A stretch of DNA of 47,573 nucleotides from an uncultured Porphyromonadaceae bacterium (GTDB lineage Bacteria > Bacteroidota > Bacteroidia > Bacteroidales > Muribaculaceae). This document shows positions 31,536 through 38,443 of this stretch, in pieces. A program made the position numbers and the translations under genes. The DNA lies in NCBI GenBank assembly GCA_947178305.1, contig CAMWXV010000004.1:1-47573 (forward strand), read 5' to 3'. How positions within the stretch are numbered: the stretch's first letter is position 1; every line of letters begins with the position of its first letter. The notes beneath the pieces were generated by a model. It searched no databases. It saw only the letters and a program-made list of their open reading frames with translations, and had not been told where the DNA came from.

Positions 31536-32624
31536 TTATTTGTTTGAAAAATAGGTCTGGAGAACGTCACGTGCCGCAATAAAGGAGCTGAGTCGGTTGG
31601 AAAGTACGAGTTGCTCTTTCTCGGCAAGCATGGCCGCTATATCCGGGTTTTGGTAAAAATGACTGCGGAGTTGCTCGTCAATGGTTTCAAGCATCCAATA
31701 GCGGGCTTGCTGTCGGCGTTTGAGGTCAAAATATCCATTGGCGATGGCGAACTCAAAATAACGGTCTATCATGTTCCAAACTTCAGGTATTCCAAGCTCA
31801 AAATATCCTGAGTATGTGAGTACTTCCGGTTTCCATCCAGATGCTGTAGGTGGGAACAGTTGCAGGGCGCTGCGAAATTGAGCTTGTGCAAGCTGTGCTC
31901 GTTTGATGTTGTCGCCATCGGCTTTGTTGATCACTATGCCGTCGGCCATCTCCATAATGCCACGTTTTATGCCTTGAAGCTCATCTCCTGTGCCTGCGAG
32001 TTGTATCAGCAGGAAGAAGTCAACCATGGAGTGTACTGCGGTTTCGCTTTGTCCCACGCCTACGGTCTCTACAAATATGTTGTTGAATCCGGCGGCCTCG
32101 CACAACACTATTGTTTCGCGTGTTTTGCGTGCTACGCCACCGAGGGAACCGGCTGATGGGCTGGGGCGTATGAACGCGTTGGGATGTACGGCGAGTTTCT
32201 CCATGCGGGTTTTGTCTCCGAGTATGCTGCCTTTGGTTCGTTCGCTTGACGGGTCTATGGCGAGGACTGCAAGTTTTCCTCCCGATTTGAGCACGTGCAG
32301 TCCAAAGACATCTATGGATGTGCTTTTGCCTGCTCCCGGAACTCCGGTGATGCCTATTCGCTTGGAGTGGCCTGAGTATGGCAGACATTTTTCAATTACT
32401 TCCTGTGCCACTGATTGATGTGCCGGTGAAAGGCTTTCGACCAATGTTACCGCACGAGAAAGCATTGTAATGTCTCCTTTAAGGATGCCCTCAACAAGCT
32501 CTCCGGCCGATGGTAGGGGTTTGCGTTTGCGGCGCTGTATATATGGATTGACCGATGGGGGCTGGCTCACTCCGGAATTTACGGTGAGTCCGGTGTACTC
32601 ATGGCTATTTTCTATATGGTTCAT
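31536..32624 (-). CDS. meaB: Methylmalonyl-CoA mutase-associated GTPase MeaB
   Basis: 362 residues. G1/Walker A GVPGAGKST (about 93-101), AIDPSSERTKGSILGDKTRM, the switch region VGVGQSE and the G4 motif NKAD (about 232-235); the C-terminal dimerisation part (KRRQQARYWMLETIDEQLRSHF) is present. MeaB chaperones B12-dependent methylmalonyl-CoA mutase, protecting and reloading the cofactor, in propionate/succinate metabolism. The mutase genes are not in the window. It starts 18 nt after the long DUF1573 gene and is the last of three co-directional genes. Confidence 0.95.
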   Translation of the reverse strand: MNHIENSHEYTGLTVNSGVSQPPSVNPYIQRRKRKPLPSAGELVEGILKGDITMLSRAVTLVESLSPAHQSVAQEVIEKCLPYSGHSKRIGITGVPGAGKSTSIDVFGLHVLKSGGKLAVLAIDPSSERTKGSILGDKTRMEKLAVHPNAFIRPSPSAGSLGGVARKTRETIVLCEAAGFNNIFVETVGVGQSETAVHSMVDFFLLIQLAGTGDELQGIKRGIMEMADGIVINKADGDNIKRAQLAQAQFRSALQLFPPTASGWKPEVLTYSGYFELGIPEVWNMIDRYFEFAIANGYFDLKRRQQARYWMLETIDEQLRSHFYQNPDIAAMLAEKEQLVLSNRLSSFIAARDVLQTYFSNK

Positions 32625-32642
32625 GGCTTGTGGATTATTGGT

Positions 32643-33707
32643 TTATAGCTCACCTACCACACGCACTATTTCGGTGGGTCGTTGAGGTGAGTTTGATATT
32701 ATTGTTATGCGAGAGTTGAGCATCGCACGGTTGGCGATGTTTTCTTTGTGTATGGTTATGTTTATTGCTGCTTTTTTGCTTGGCTTTATGGGCTTTAAAG
32801 CTGTTGGTGATATAGACAAAGCAGGATCGGGAGATGAGATTTTATGTATTAACAACGGTGATTTTCCGTTGTTGATAAGCGTGATGGTGCGCTTTATATC
32901 GTTGGGTAGGTTTTTCATTTGTCCAAGATCTATGATGTCGGAGCTTAGCTTGAGTTTCGGAGCATGATCAAGCTGCTCGGGGGTGAGTTTTGAAAAATCT
33001 TCATCCACAATCATCACTGTGGTCAAGGACACAATATCTGGGCTATTGATGTCGGGGCGCAGCATTATAGAATCTGTTGTTAACCCCCATTCCGGTGTTT
33101 GGTCGGAATGAGCGGTGAGAGAGAGAATACCTTGCTCGCCAGCAGGTATGAGATCTGGTTTTATTATGGCATGAATATAGTTTGGAGACGATTCAACAAC
33201 AGGGGTAATGGATGCTGATGAGGCGTTGTAGATTTTTACGGTCTGAGTGCCTGAATGTCCTTTTAATATCTTTCCGAACGGAACTACGGAATTGCTTAGT
33301 CGTGCCGGAGATGCGTCAATCGGAAATCGTGATGCGAGAGTGTTTGATGCGCCTATCACCGTGCCTTTGATATTCAGGGTGGTCTTAGTGCCGTCATCGG
33401 TTGTGGCGTATACTGCCTTTGAGAATTTGCCGGGTCGTCCTGATGGGTTGTATCCTACTTTGATTTTGATCGTGTCGCCCGGAGCCACCGGTGAGTTGGA
33501 ATATATGGGTGTGGTGCATCCGCAATTTGCTCTTACATTGATGAGCGCTGCGGGTTCGTCGCCTGAGTTTACTCCATGAAATGTTGTGGTCACAATGCCC
33601 ATGTCCTCATGAAACGAGCCAAAGTCGTGCTCCTGTTGCAGCCACACTACTTCGGCGGCAACATTCAGGACAGTCATAATGAGGGCGGATGTGAGAATAC
33701 GGCGCAT
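32643..33707 (-). CDS. Exported DUF1573 protein, three-module form
   Basis: 354 residues. N-terminal signal MRRILTSALIMTVLNVAAEV, then a DUF1573 immunoglobulin-like module (about 25-115) with EHDFGSFHEDMG and the conserved NCGCTTP. Two further beta-rich modules follow: VPFGKILKGHSGTQTVKIYNAS (about 140-230) and IDLGQMKNLPNDIKRTITLINNGKSPLLIHKI (about 260-350). DUF1573 proteins are abundant in Bacteroidetes, exported, with ASH/MSP-like beta sandwich folds and no established function. It lies 4 nt after the smaller DUF1573 gene, suggesting that the two proteins act together. Confidence 0.88.
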   Translation of the reverse strand: MRRILTSALIMTVLNVAAEVVWLQQEHDFGSFHEDMGIVTTTFHGVNSGDEPAALINVRANCGCTTPIYSNSPVAPGDTIKIKVGYNPSGRPGKFSKAVYATTDDGTKTTLNIKGTVIGASNTLASRFPIDASPARLSNSVVPFGKILKGHSGTQTVKIYNASSASITPVVESSPNYIHAIIKPDLIPAGEQGILSLTAHSDQTPEWGLTTDSIMLRPDINSPDIVSLTTVMIVDEDFSKLTPEQLDHAPKLKLSSDIIDLGQMKNLPNDIKRTITLINNGKSPLLIHKISSPDPALSISPTALKPIKPSKKAAINITIHKENIANRAMLNSRITIISNSPQRPTEIVRVVGEL

Positions 33708-33711
33708 GGTG

Positions 33712-34092
33712 TCAGATAATGGCGGCGGAGAAGTAAATTTTGCTTACACGCGGCTTGGTGTTGGACTTGATTTTGATTTCGCGATTCACCTCTTGTCCTG
33801 CTCGTCCGGCAGGATTGAAGTGTATTTTTATTACTGCTGATTTGCCCGGGGCAAGAGGCTCTTTGGGGTATGAGGGTTTTGTGCATCCGCAACCACCATT
33901 GCCCACATAGTCTATGACCAAAGGAGCTGTGCCGGTGTTGGTGTAACGGTATTCGGCGGTTACGGTGCCTCCGTTGGCTTTGATGGTTCCGAAATCGTGT
34001 CGTGTGGTGTCAAAACTTATGCTTGCTTTTTCGGCGGCCAAAACCAAAACCGGAAGCATGAGAAGAAGGCATATTGTGATTATCTTTTTCAT
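33712..34092 (-). CDS. Exported DUF1573 protein, single-module form
   Basis: 126 residues. Signal peptide MKKIITICLLLMLPVLVLA, then one DUF1573 module with TRHDFGTIKANGGTVTAEYRYTNTGTAPLVI and GGCGCTKPSYPKEPLAPGKS; the module end has NPAGRAGQEVNREIKIKSNT. It is the first gene of the three-gene group DUF1573-DUF1573-meaB. No function is known. Confidence 0.9.
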   Translation of the reverse strand: MKKIITICLLLMLPVLVLAAEKASISFDTTRHDFGTIKANGGTVTAEYRYTNTGTAPLVIDYVGNGGCGCTKPSYPKEPLAPGKSAVIKIHFNPAGRAGQEVNREIKIKSNTKPRVSKIYFSAAII

Positions 34093-34121
34093 GATGAACC
34101 TTGGGATGATGTTTACGGTTT

Positions 34122-34129
34122 CAAAATTA
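34122..34129 (-). promoter_or_regulatory. -7 element of the DUF1573-DUF1573-meaB group
   Basis: TAATTTTG on the minus strand, about 30 nt before the ATG at 34092. The -33 element is weak. Confidence 0.5.
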
Positions 34130-34162
34130 CAAATGCTGATGTAATAATAACGCTAAAAAACA

Positions 34163-34957
34163 CTAAATGTTTTGTGTGGAGTCATCCAATGGGTTGTGTA
34201 CACCTATGCCGAAAAGCGCGTAGTCGTATACTACCGGGTCGTCGGGACGGTGTGTGCGAAGAATTTCAGTGAGCTCTATTGTGGTGCGTTTGTCGTTAGC
34301 TTTGCGGGTTATCAATTCCAAAGAGCGGGCGGTGTTGCCTACATGTACATCAAGGGGGATGAATAGTTGGGCGGGTTTGAGTGCGTTCCATACGCCCATG
34401 TCCACTATGCCGTCGTTGCGTACGAGCCATCGTAGGGCCATGTTTACTCGTTTTAGTGCTGTGTTTTTAAGATTAAGCGGTAGGCAGCGGCAGTCTTCAG
34501 CTCCATTGTTGGCGGAGCGTAGTTCCTCGTTTATGTATTGAACGAGATTCCATGCGGGCAGTTCTGTATGCTGTATGCCCTTGCTTGCGGCAAAATCGTT
34601 GAGTGAGCTGTACTTGCTGTAGATTGATTGCAGCCCTCTCAAAAAATGTTTGAGGTTGTGTGCGAAAAAAGTGCGGTGGATGTTCATGTCGGGAATCTCT
34701 TCATAAGCCTTGTCCATAACAAAGTTATAAGGTTGGAAATCCATGAGTCCGAGCATTTTCTCTGCGTTACGACAAATCATTTTGCGGTTGCCCCAAGCTA
34801 TGGTGGCTGCAAGTAGGGATGTTATCTCTATGTCTTGCAGGGATGAAAAGCGGCGTGGAAACTGTACGGGGTCGTTGGATATGAATGCCGGAGAGTTTAT
34901 GCGCTTTGCTTCTTCGTCAAGCAATATCCATATGTCGGATGGTATGTGTTGAGGCAT
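34163..34957 (-). CDS. TIGR02757 family protein (DUF2400)
   Basis: 264 residues from the ATG at 34957 (MPQHIPSDIWILLDEEAKRINSPAFISNDPVQFPRRFSSLQDIEITSLLAATIAWGNRKMI, quoted in part below 20 residues where it matters: DIEITSLLAATIAWGNRKMI). The upstream ATG at 34993 lies inside the tRNA terminator hairpin and is rejected. WNALKPAQLFIPLDVHVGNTAR and the PDDPVVYDYALFGIGV end are also characteristic. Members are Bacteroidetes-wide and have no known role; the helical layout recalls HhH-GPD DNA glycosylases, but I see no clear catalytic Lys/Asp pair. The terminator only 22 nt before the start leaves little space for its own promoter. Confidence 0.88.
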   Translation of the reverse strand: MPQHIPSDIWILLDEEAKRINSPAFISNDPVQFPRRFSSLQDIEITSLLAATIAWGNRKMICRNAEKMLGLMDFQPYNFVMDKAYEEIPDMNIHRTFFAHNLKHFLRGLQSIYSKYSSLNDFAASKGIQHTELPAWNLVQYINEELRSANNGAEDCRCLPLNLKNTALKRVNMALRWLVRNDGIVDMGVWNALKPAQLFIPLDVHVGNTARSLELITRKANDKRTTIELTEILRTHRPDDPVVYDYALFGIGVHNPLDDSTQNI

Positions 34958-34979
34958 AGAATGGTTGTTGGAAAAAAAT

Positions 34980-35009
34980 AATGCACTGACCATTTGAGGT
35001 CAGTGCATT
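34980..35009 (-). terminator. Rho-independent terminator of the tRNA-Glu/rpsT operon
   Basis: Perfect 12-bp arms (34980-34991 and 34998-35009, AATGCACTGACC/GGTCAGTGCATT) with a 6-nt loop, followed on the minus strand by a T-rich tract (ATTTTTTTTCC-like). It stands 15 nt past the 3' end of the first tRNA-Glu copy. Confidence 0.9.
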
Positions 35010-35013
35010 GTAA

Positions 35014-35096
35014 TTGTTAATTGTAGCCCATAGGAGAATCGAACTCCTCTTTCAAGAATGAAAATCTTGCGTCCTAGCCGATAGACGAATGGGCCA
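35014..35096 (-). repeat. 83-nt direct repeat, copy 1 (contains tRNA-Glu)
   Basis: The 72-nt tRNA plus 10 nt on its 3' side and 1 nt on its 5' side are identical to 35415-35497. Spacing between copies is 401 nt and the interval contains rpsT. Confidence 0.9.
35024..35095 (-). tRNA. tRNA-Glu (anticodon TTC), copy 1
   Basis: Minus strand, 72 nt without CCA. Acceptor stem GGCCCAT/ATGGGCT with one G-U pair, discriminator A, D arm TCGTCTATCGGCTAGGA, anticodon stem CAAGA/TCTTG around TTTTCAT (anticodon TTC) and T arm AGGAGTTCGATTCTCCT. CCA is not encoded, so it is added after transcription. It lies downstream of rpsT, before the terminator at 34980-35009. Confidence 0.96.
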
Positions 35097-35132
35097 TCCG
35101 AGCCAAGTAAAGCTCATCAACCGTTCGGCAAA

Positions 35133-35387
35133 TTAGCCGAGTTTGTTGATGTGACGAGCAAGTTTGCTCTTGAGATTGGAAGCTTTATTCTTGGATATAG
35201 TTTTCTTAGACGCCAGACGGTCAAGCATAGCAGTAACTTTCACAAGTGCCTCAGCTGCTTCGTTCTTGTCAGTGAGTTTGCGAAGGTTGCGCACGGCGTT
35301 GCGAGCGGTCTTGGCGTAGTAGCGATTGCGCAGACGGCGTGATTCGGTTTGACGGATTCTTTTAAGCGATGATTTATGGTTTGCCAT
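35133..35387 (-). CDS. rpsT: 30S ribosomal protein bS20
   Basis: 84 residues, the family length. [33 protein letters not shown] opening, a basic helical protein with the conserved ARHINKLG-type end. bS20 binds 16S rRNA helices early in 30S assembly. It lies between two identical tRNA-Glu genes, 37 nt after the first one transcribed, so its mRNA 5' end is probably formed by tRNA processing. Transcribed from the promoter at 35515-35546. Confidence 0.97.
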   Translation of the reverse strand: MANHKSSLKRIRQTESRRLRNRYYAKTARNAVRNLRKLTDKNEAAEALVKVTAMLDRLASKKTISKNKASNLKSKLARHINKLG

Positions 35388-35414
35388 TGCTTTTTGTTAG
35401 TCTATTTGTTTGTT

Positions 35415-35497
35415 TTGTTAATTGTAGCCCATAGGAGAATCGAACTCCTCTTTCAAGAATGAAAATCTTGCGTCCTAGCCGATAGACGAATGGGCCA
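35415..35497 (-). repeat. 83-nt direct repeat, copy 2 (contains tRNA-Glu)
   Basis: Identical to 35014-35096. The shared flank (TTGTTAATTG) shows that the duplication unit was larger than the tRNA. Confidence 0.9.
35425..35496 (-). tRNA. tRNA-Glu (anticodon TTC), copy 2
   Basis: Identical in all 72 positions to the copy at 35024-35095. It is the first gene behind the promoter at 35515-35546, with a leader of about 13 nt, and precedes rpsT. Confidence 0.96.
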
Positions 35498-35514
35498 ATT
35501 GCTAAAAGCGAGTG

Positions 35515-35546
35515 CAAATATAGGCACTTTTTTTTTACCGTGCAAA
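35515..35546 (-). promoter_or_regulatory. Promoter of tRNA-Glu/rpsT/tRNA-Glu
   Basis: On the minus strand: -33 TTTG (35543-35546), 20-nt spacer, -7 TATATTTG (35515-35522), excellent match. It stands back-to-back with the recO promoter, whose -33 begins only 5 bp away. Confidence 0.75.
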
Positions 35547-35551
35547 TATTT

Positions 35552-35584
35552 TTTGAAAAAACACGAAAAAAGTGCGTATATTTG
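35552..35584 (+). promoter_or_regulatory. Promoter of recO
   Basis: -33 TTTG (35552-35555), 21-nt spacer, -7 TATATTTG (35577-35584). The recO ATG at 35589 follows by 4 nt, so the mRNA is predicted to be leaderless. Confidence 0.68.
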
Positions 35585-35588
35585 TGGT

Positions 35589-36314
35589 ATGCTCACAAAA
35601 ATGGAGATAATAGCACTGCGTACAACGCGCTATTCGGATAGTTCGGCTATTTTAGGGGCGTATTCGCGCCAAGGTGGCAGAATGTCGTTTCTTGTGCCTG
35701 CCGGAGGCGGTCGCGAGGCTACACGTAGGCGAGCTTTGCTCATGCCGCTGGGGGTGGTGGAGTGTGTGGCCGATATAAGACCCGGGCGAGCGATACATAA
35801 TATGAGAGAACCGAGAGCGGTGTTGCCGTTGAGCAGTGTCCGTTGTAATCCGCTAAAAAATGCGGTGGCTTCATTCTTGGCCGAGGTTCTTGGGCTTGTG
35901 TTGCGTGAGGGTCATTCCGATGAGGCGCTATGGGGATATGTGCGCGGGGCTATTGAGGCATTGGAGGCACTTCCGGGTGACAAAGTTGCCAATTTTCACA
36001 TATGTTTCTTGCTGCGGTTGTCCCGCTTTATAGGAGTGGAACCTGATTGGGAGAGTTGGGGCGATGGAAAACTGTTTGATTTGGTGGATGCGGTGTACCG
36101 TAGTTCAGCACCTATGCATAAACATTATCTCACCCCGGATGAAAGTCGTGTGGCATATATATTAAGCCGGATGACATTTGTGAACATGTATAGGTTCCGG
36201 CTCAATAGGGTGCAGCGGCGACAAATCATAGATGTAATAATGCGTTACTATTCGTTGCACTATACCGGAATGTCGGGATTGAAGAGTCTGGATGTGCTGG
36301 TAAGTTTGTTTTGA
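35589..36314 (+). CDS. recO: DNA repair protein RecO
   Basis: 241 residues from the ATG at 35589 (MLTKMEIIALRTTRYSDSSAI), matching the family opening; the frame is open upstream through the tRNA-Glu gene, which is not credible. The N-terminal OB domain covers about 1-80 (YSRQGGRMSFLVPAGG), then a helical domain with CFLLRLSRFIGVEPDWES. The zinc-ribbon Cys residues of many RecO proteins are not seen, as in several Bacteroidetes homologs. RecO anneals ssDNA and loads RecA with RecR. An alternative start is the ATG at 35601. It converges with the HAD gene after 9 nt. Confidence 0.9.
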   Translation: MLTKMEIIALRTTRYSDSSAILGAYSRQGGRMSFLVPAGGGREATRRRALLMPLGVVECVADIRPGRAIHNMREPRAVLPLSSVRCNPLKNAVASFLAEVLGLVLREGHSDEALWGYVRGAIEALEALPGDKVANFHICFLLRLSRFIGVEPDWESWGDGKLFDLVDAVYRSSAPMHKHYLTPDESRVAYILSRMTFVNMYRFRLNRVQRRQIIDVIMRYYSLHYTGMSGLKSLDVLVSLF

Positions 36315-36323
36315 TTGGTGTGT

Positions 36324-37145
36324 TCAGCAGTGTTGCTGTATGTAAATGGCCACGGAATCAGTAGTGTTGTCTCCGATTACAATGTCGGCTTGTTGCTTGA
36401 CTTGGTCAAGGGCATTACCAACGGCCACAGCGGTGTCGGACACTTGCATCATTGGCAGGTCATTGAGGTTGTCTCCGAACACGCAAATCTTGTCGGCTTT
36501 TAATAGTTGTTTGAGTTGTTTCACGGCAGATGCTTTTGACACTCCGGGGGCAAACACTTCTATAAAATAGGTGTTTGGGGTATAATTGTCAGGGTATGCG
36601 CTTACGGAGCACCCTTTGGCTCGCAGTTCCTCGGCAGCTTTTAGTATTGGTTGTTTTTCTCCTATGGCAAACAGCAGCATGGTGCGCTTGTTGGGAGGGG
36701 TTGGAGTTGCGGAGACATGAATCTGTTTGAGTGGATTGCCGGTGCGTTCGTTTATGAATTTCTGTTCTATGATGGTTGGGACACCGCAGAAGTGGGTGTG
36801 AAGAGTGGTATCATCATCTCCAAGAATGTATACAAATGGTCGCAACTGGAACTGTTTCAAACAGCTCCATGCTGATAGTGCTAATGATTCCGAGAAAAAT
36901 TTGGTGACCAAGTATTGTTTGTTTTGTCTGTCCCAAAGAGCGGCTCCGGTCAGAACTATGGCAGGAATGGTTGTGACGGTGTTGGCGAGCAGTGGTTCTA
37001 CCGTGGCCGGAGTGCGGGCTGTTGCCACGGTTATGGCTATGCCTTTGGATGATAGTTGAGATATGATTTCAGCGGATTTTGGACTTACAATGCCGTCGGG
37101 TGTGAGTAATGTGCCGTCAAGGTCGGTGATAAAGAGTTGTTTCAT
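36324..37145 (-). CDS. Cof-type HAD-IIB phosphatase
   Basis: 273 residues. Motif I DLDGTLLTPDG at 8-18, motif II near VATARTP (about 38-44), motif III Lys in VSKASAVKQL and motif IV FGDNLNDLPMM (about 233-243). The C2B cap domain sits in the middle. Such enzymes dephosphorylate sugar phosphates, nucleotides or FMN; the substrate cannot be deduced. Its start overlaps the histidine kinase stop by 4 nt (37142-37145), so the two are co-translated. Confidence 0.92.
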   Translation of the reverse strand: MKQLFITDLDGTLLTPDGIVSPKSAEIISQLSSKGIAITVATARTPATVEPLLANTVTTIPAIVLTGAALWDRQNKQYLVTKFFSESLALSAWSCLKQFQLRPFVYILGDDDTTLHTHFCGVPTIIEQKFINERTGNPLKQIHVSATPTPPNKRTMLLFAIGEKQPILKAAEELRAKGCSVSAYPDNYTPNTYFIEVFAPGVSKASAVKQLKQLLKADKICVFGDNLNDLPMMQVSDTAVAVGNALDQVKQQADIVIGDNTTDSVAIYIQQHC

Positions 37146-38350
37146 TTGTTGGTTTGTTGGTTTAGTGGAAATTCCACACGGAAAGTAGTGCCGTGTCCCG
37201 GTTCGGAGTCTTTTACAAAGATTCTTCCTCCGTGATATTGTTCAACAATACGTTTGGCCAAGGTCAATCCCAGCCCCCATCCTCTTTTTTTTGTGGTGAA
37301 TCCGGGGTTGAATACTGTTTTGAAGTGTTTGCGGCTCATGCCTTTGCCCGTGTCCCGTATTTCTGCCGTGGCCATTTGCTTGTCGGCAAATGTGGTGATG
37401 TGTATTTCTCCTGAGCCTTCCATTGCGTCAACGGCATTTTTTATAATGTTTTCCATCACCCATTCCACCAATGGGGTTGACACATTGACCGGCAACTGAT
37501 CGGAGCACGGAGACACCCATAATTTCACGCGGCTGGATATGCGGCTTGTCATATATTCAACGGAACGCTGGATGAGTGAATTGAAGTCATCGGGTTCCAT
37601 TGACGGCCGAGAGCCTATTTTTGAAAATCGTGATGCAATGGTGCTTAATCGCTTAACGTCTTTGTCCATTTCGTGAACCACATCAGGCTCTACTCCCATT
37701 CCTTCAAGTAATTCCATCCAGGCCATGAGCGAGGATATGGGGGTGCCGAGTTGATGGGCGGTTTCCTTTGATAACCCTACCCATACTTTATTTTGTTCGG
37801 CTTTTTTGAGCGATGTCACGGCAAAGTACACCACCATGATAAACGCAATCATCACCACCAGTTGTATGTATGGATACAGACTCAGGCTCTTTAGCAGATT
37901 GGAGTCCTCATAATAAAGGTGTTGCGTATTGCCTTGTTCAATCACAATGTGAATCACGTTGGCTGTGCCACGTAATTTGCTGAGCTTGTCGTATAGAAAT
38001 TTGGCATTGGCCTCGCTGATATATAACGGACGCATGGAGTCTATTGGCTCCGGAAGACGGAAGTTGCGATGCATTATGATGTTGTCTTCATCATCGGTGA
38101 GCAGCACCGGTATATTTGTGTTGCCTTCAATTATGCTCAGAAGAAAATCAATGTGTGAGCCGTCGGTGTCAGTGTACCCTATGGTTGCCACCTCTTTGGT
38201 GGCATCAGCCCATATTTGCATGCGGGAGCGTTCTTGTGTGGCAAGGTCTTTGACAAGAGAATTGGAATAGTACAAAAACACACTGACCACTGCCAGGGCA
38301 ATGAGCAGGAATATCAGAGTGCCGTAACGCCGAATGTCATATATGTTCAC
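37142..38350 (-). CDS. Orphan membrane sensor histidine kinase
   Basis: 402 residues from a GTG at 38350; an in-frame stop lies just upstream and no closer ATG fits. Membrane helices at about 11-30 and 161-179 frame a periplasmic sensor domain of about 130 residues. The H-box is ETAHQLGTPISSLMAWMELLEG with H199, followed by N305 in NIIKNAVDAMEG, DTGKGM (333-338) and GWGLGL (357-362). The HQLGTP H-box is a known Bacteroidetes variant. No response regulator is adjacent; the partner gene is the HAD phosphatase. Ligand unknown. Confidence 0.9.
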   Translation of the reverse strand: MNIYDIRRYGTLIFLLIALAVVSVFLYYSNSLVKDLATQERSRMQIWADATKEVATIGYTDTDGSHIDFLLSIIEGNTNIPVLLTDDEDNIIMHRNFRLPEPIDSMRPLYISEANAKFLYDKLSKLRGTANVIHIVIEQGNTQHLYYEDSNLLKSLSLYPYIQLVVMIAFIMVVYFAVTSLKKAEQNKVWVGLSKETAHQLGTPISSLMAWMELLEGMGVEPDVVHEMDKDVKRLSTIASRFSKIGSRPSMEPDDFNSLIQRSVEYMTSRISSRVKLWVSPCSDQLPVNVSTPLVEWVMENIIKNAVDAMEGSGEIHITTFADKQMATAEIRDTGKGMSRKHFKTVFNPGFTTKKRGWGLGLTLAKRIVEQYHGGRIFVKDSEPGHGTTFRVEFPLNQQTNK

Positions 38351-38389
38351 GAATTAATAACGGTGTGGCATGACAAAAAATTGTGCGTA

Positions 38390-38420
38390 TTGGACTCAAA
38401 GAATATTCTCCGTAAATTTG
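38390..38420 (+). promoter_or_regulatory. Promoter of the M64 peptidase gene
   Basis: -33 TTGG (38390-38393), 19-nt spacer, -7 TAAATTTG (38413-38420); leader about 18 nt before the ATG at 38444. Confidence 0.72.
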
Positions 38421-38443
38421 TGCTTTGTTTAGTTTGTGTAAAC

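Noticed and set aside
35014-35497. tRNA-Glu direct repeats as attachment sites of an integrated element
   Set aside because: The 318-nt interval contains only rpsT with normal composition, and no integrase is nearby; tRNA gene duplication explains it better.
35490-35588. RecO start inside the tRNA-Glu gene
   Set aside because: It would overlap the tRNA and both promoters; homologous N-termini begin at the ATG at 35589.
38216-38443. Extended start of the M64 peptidase
   Set aside because: Overlaps the opposite kinase gene and its own promoter; the signal peptide begins at 38444.
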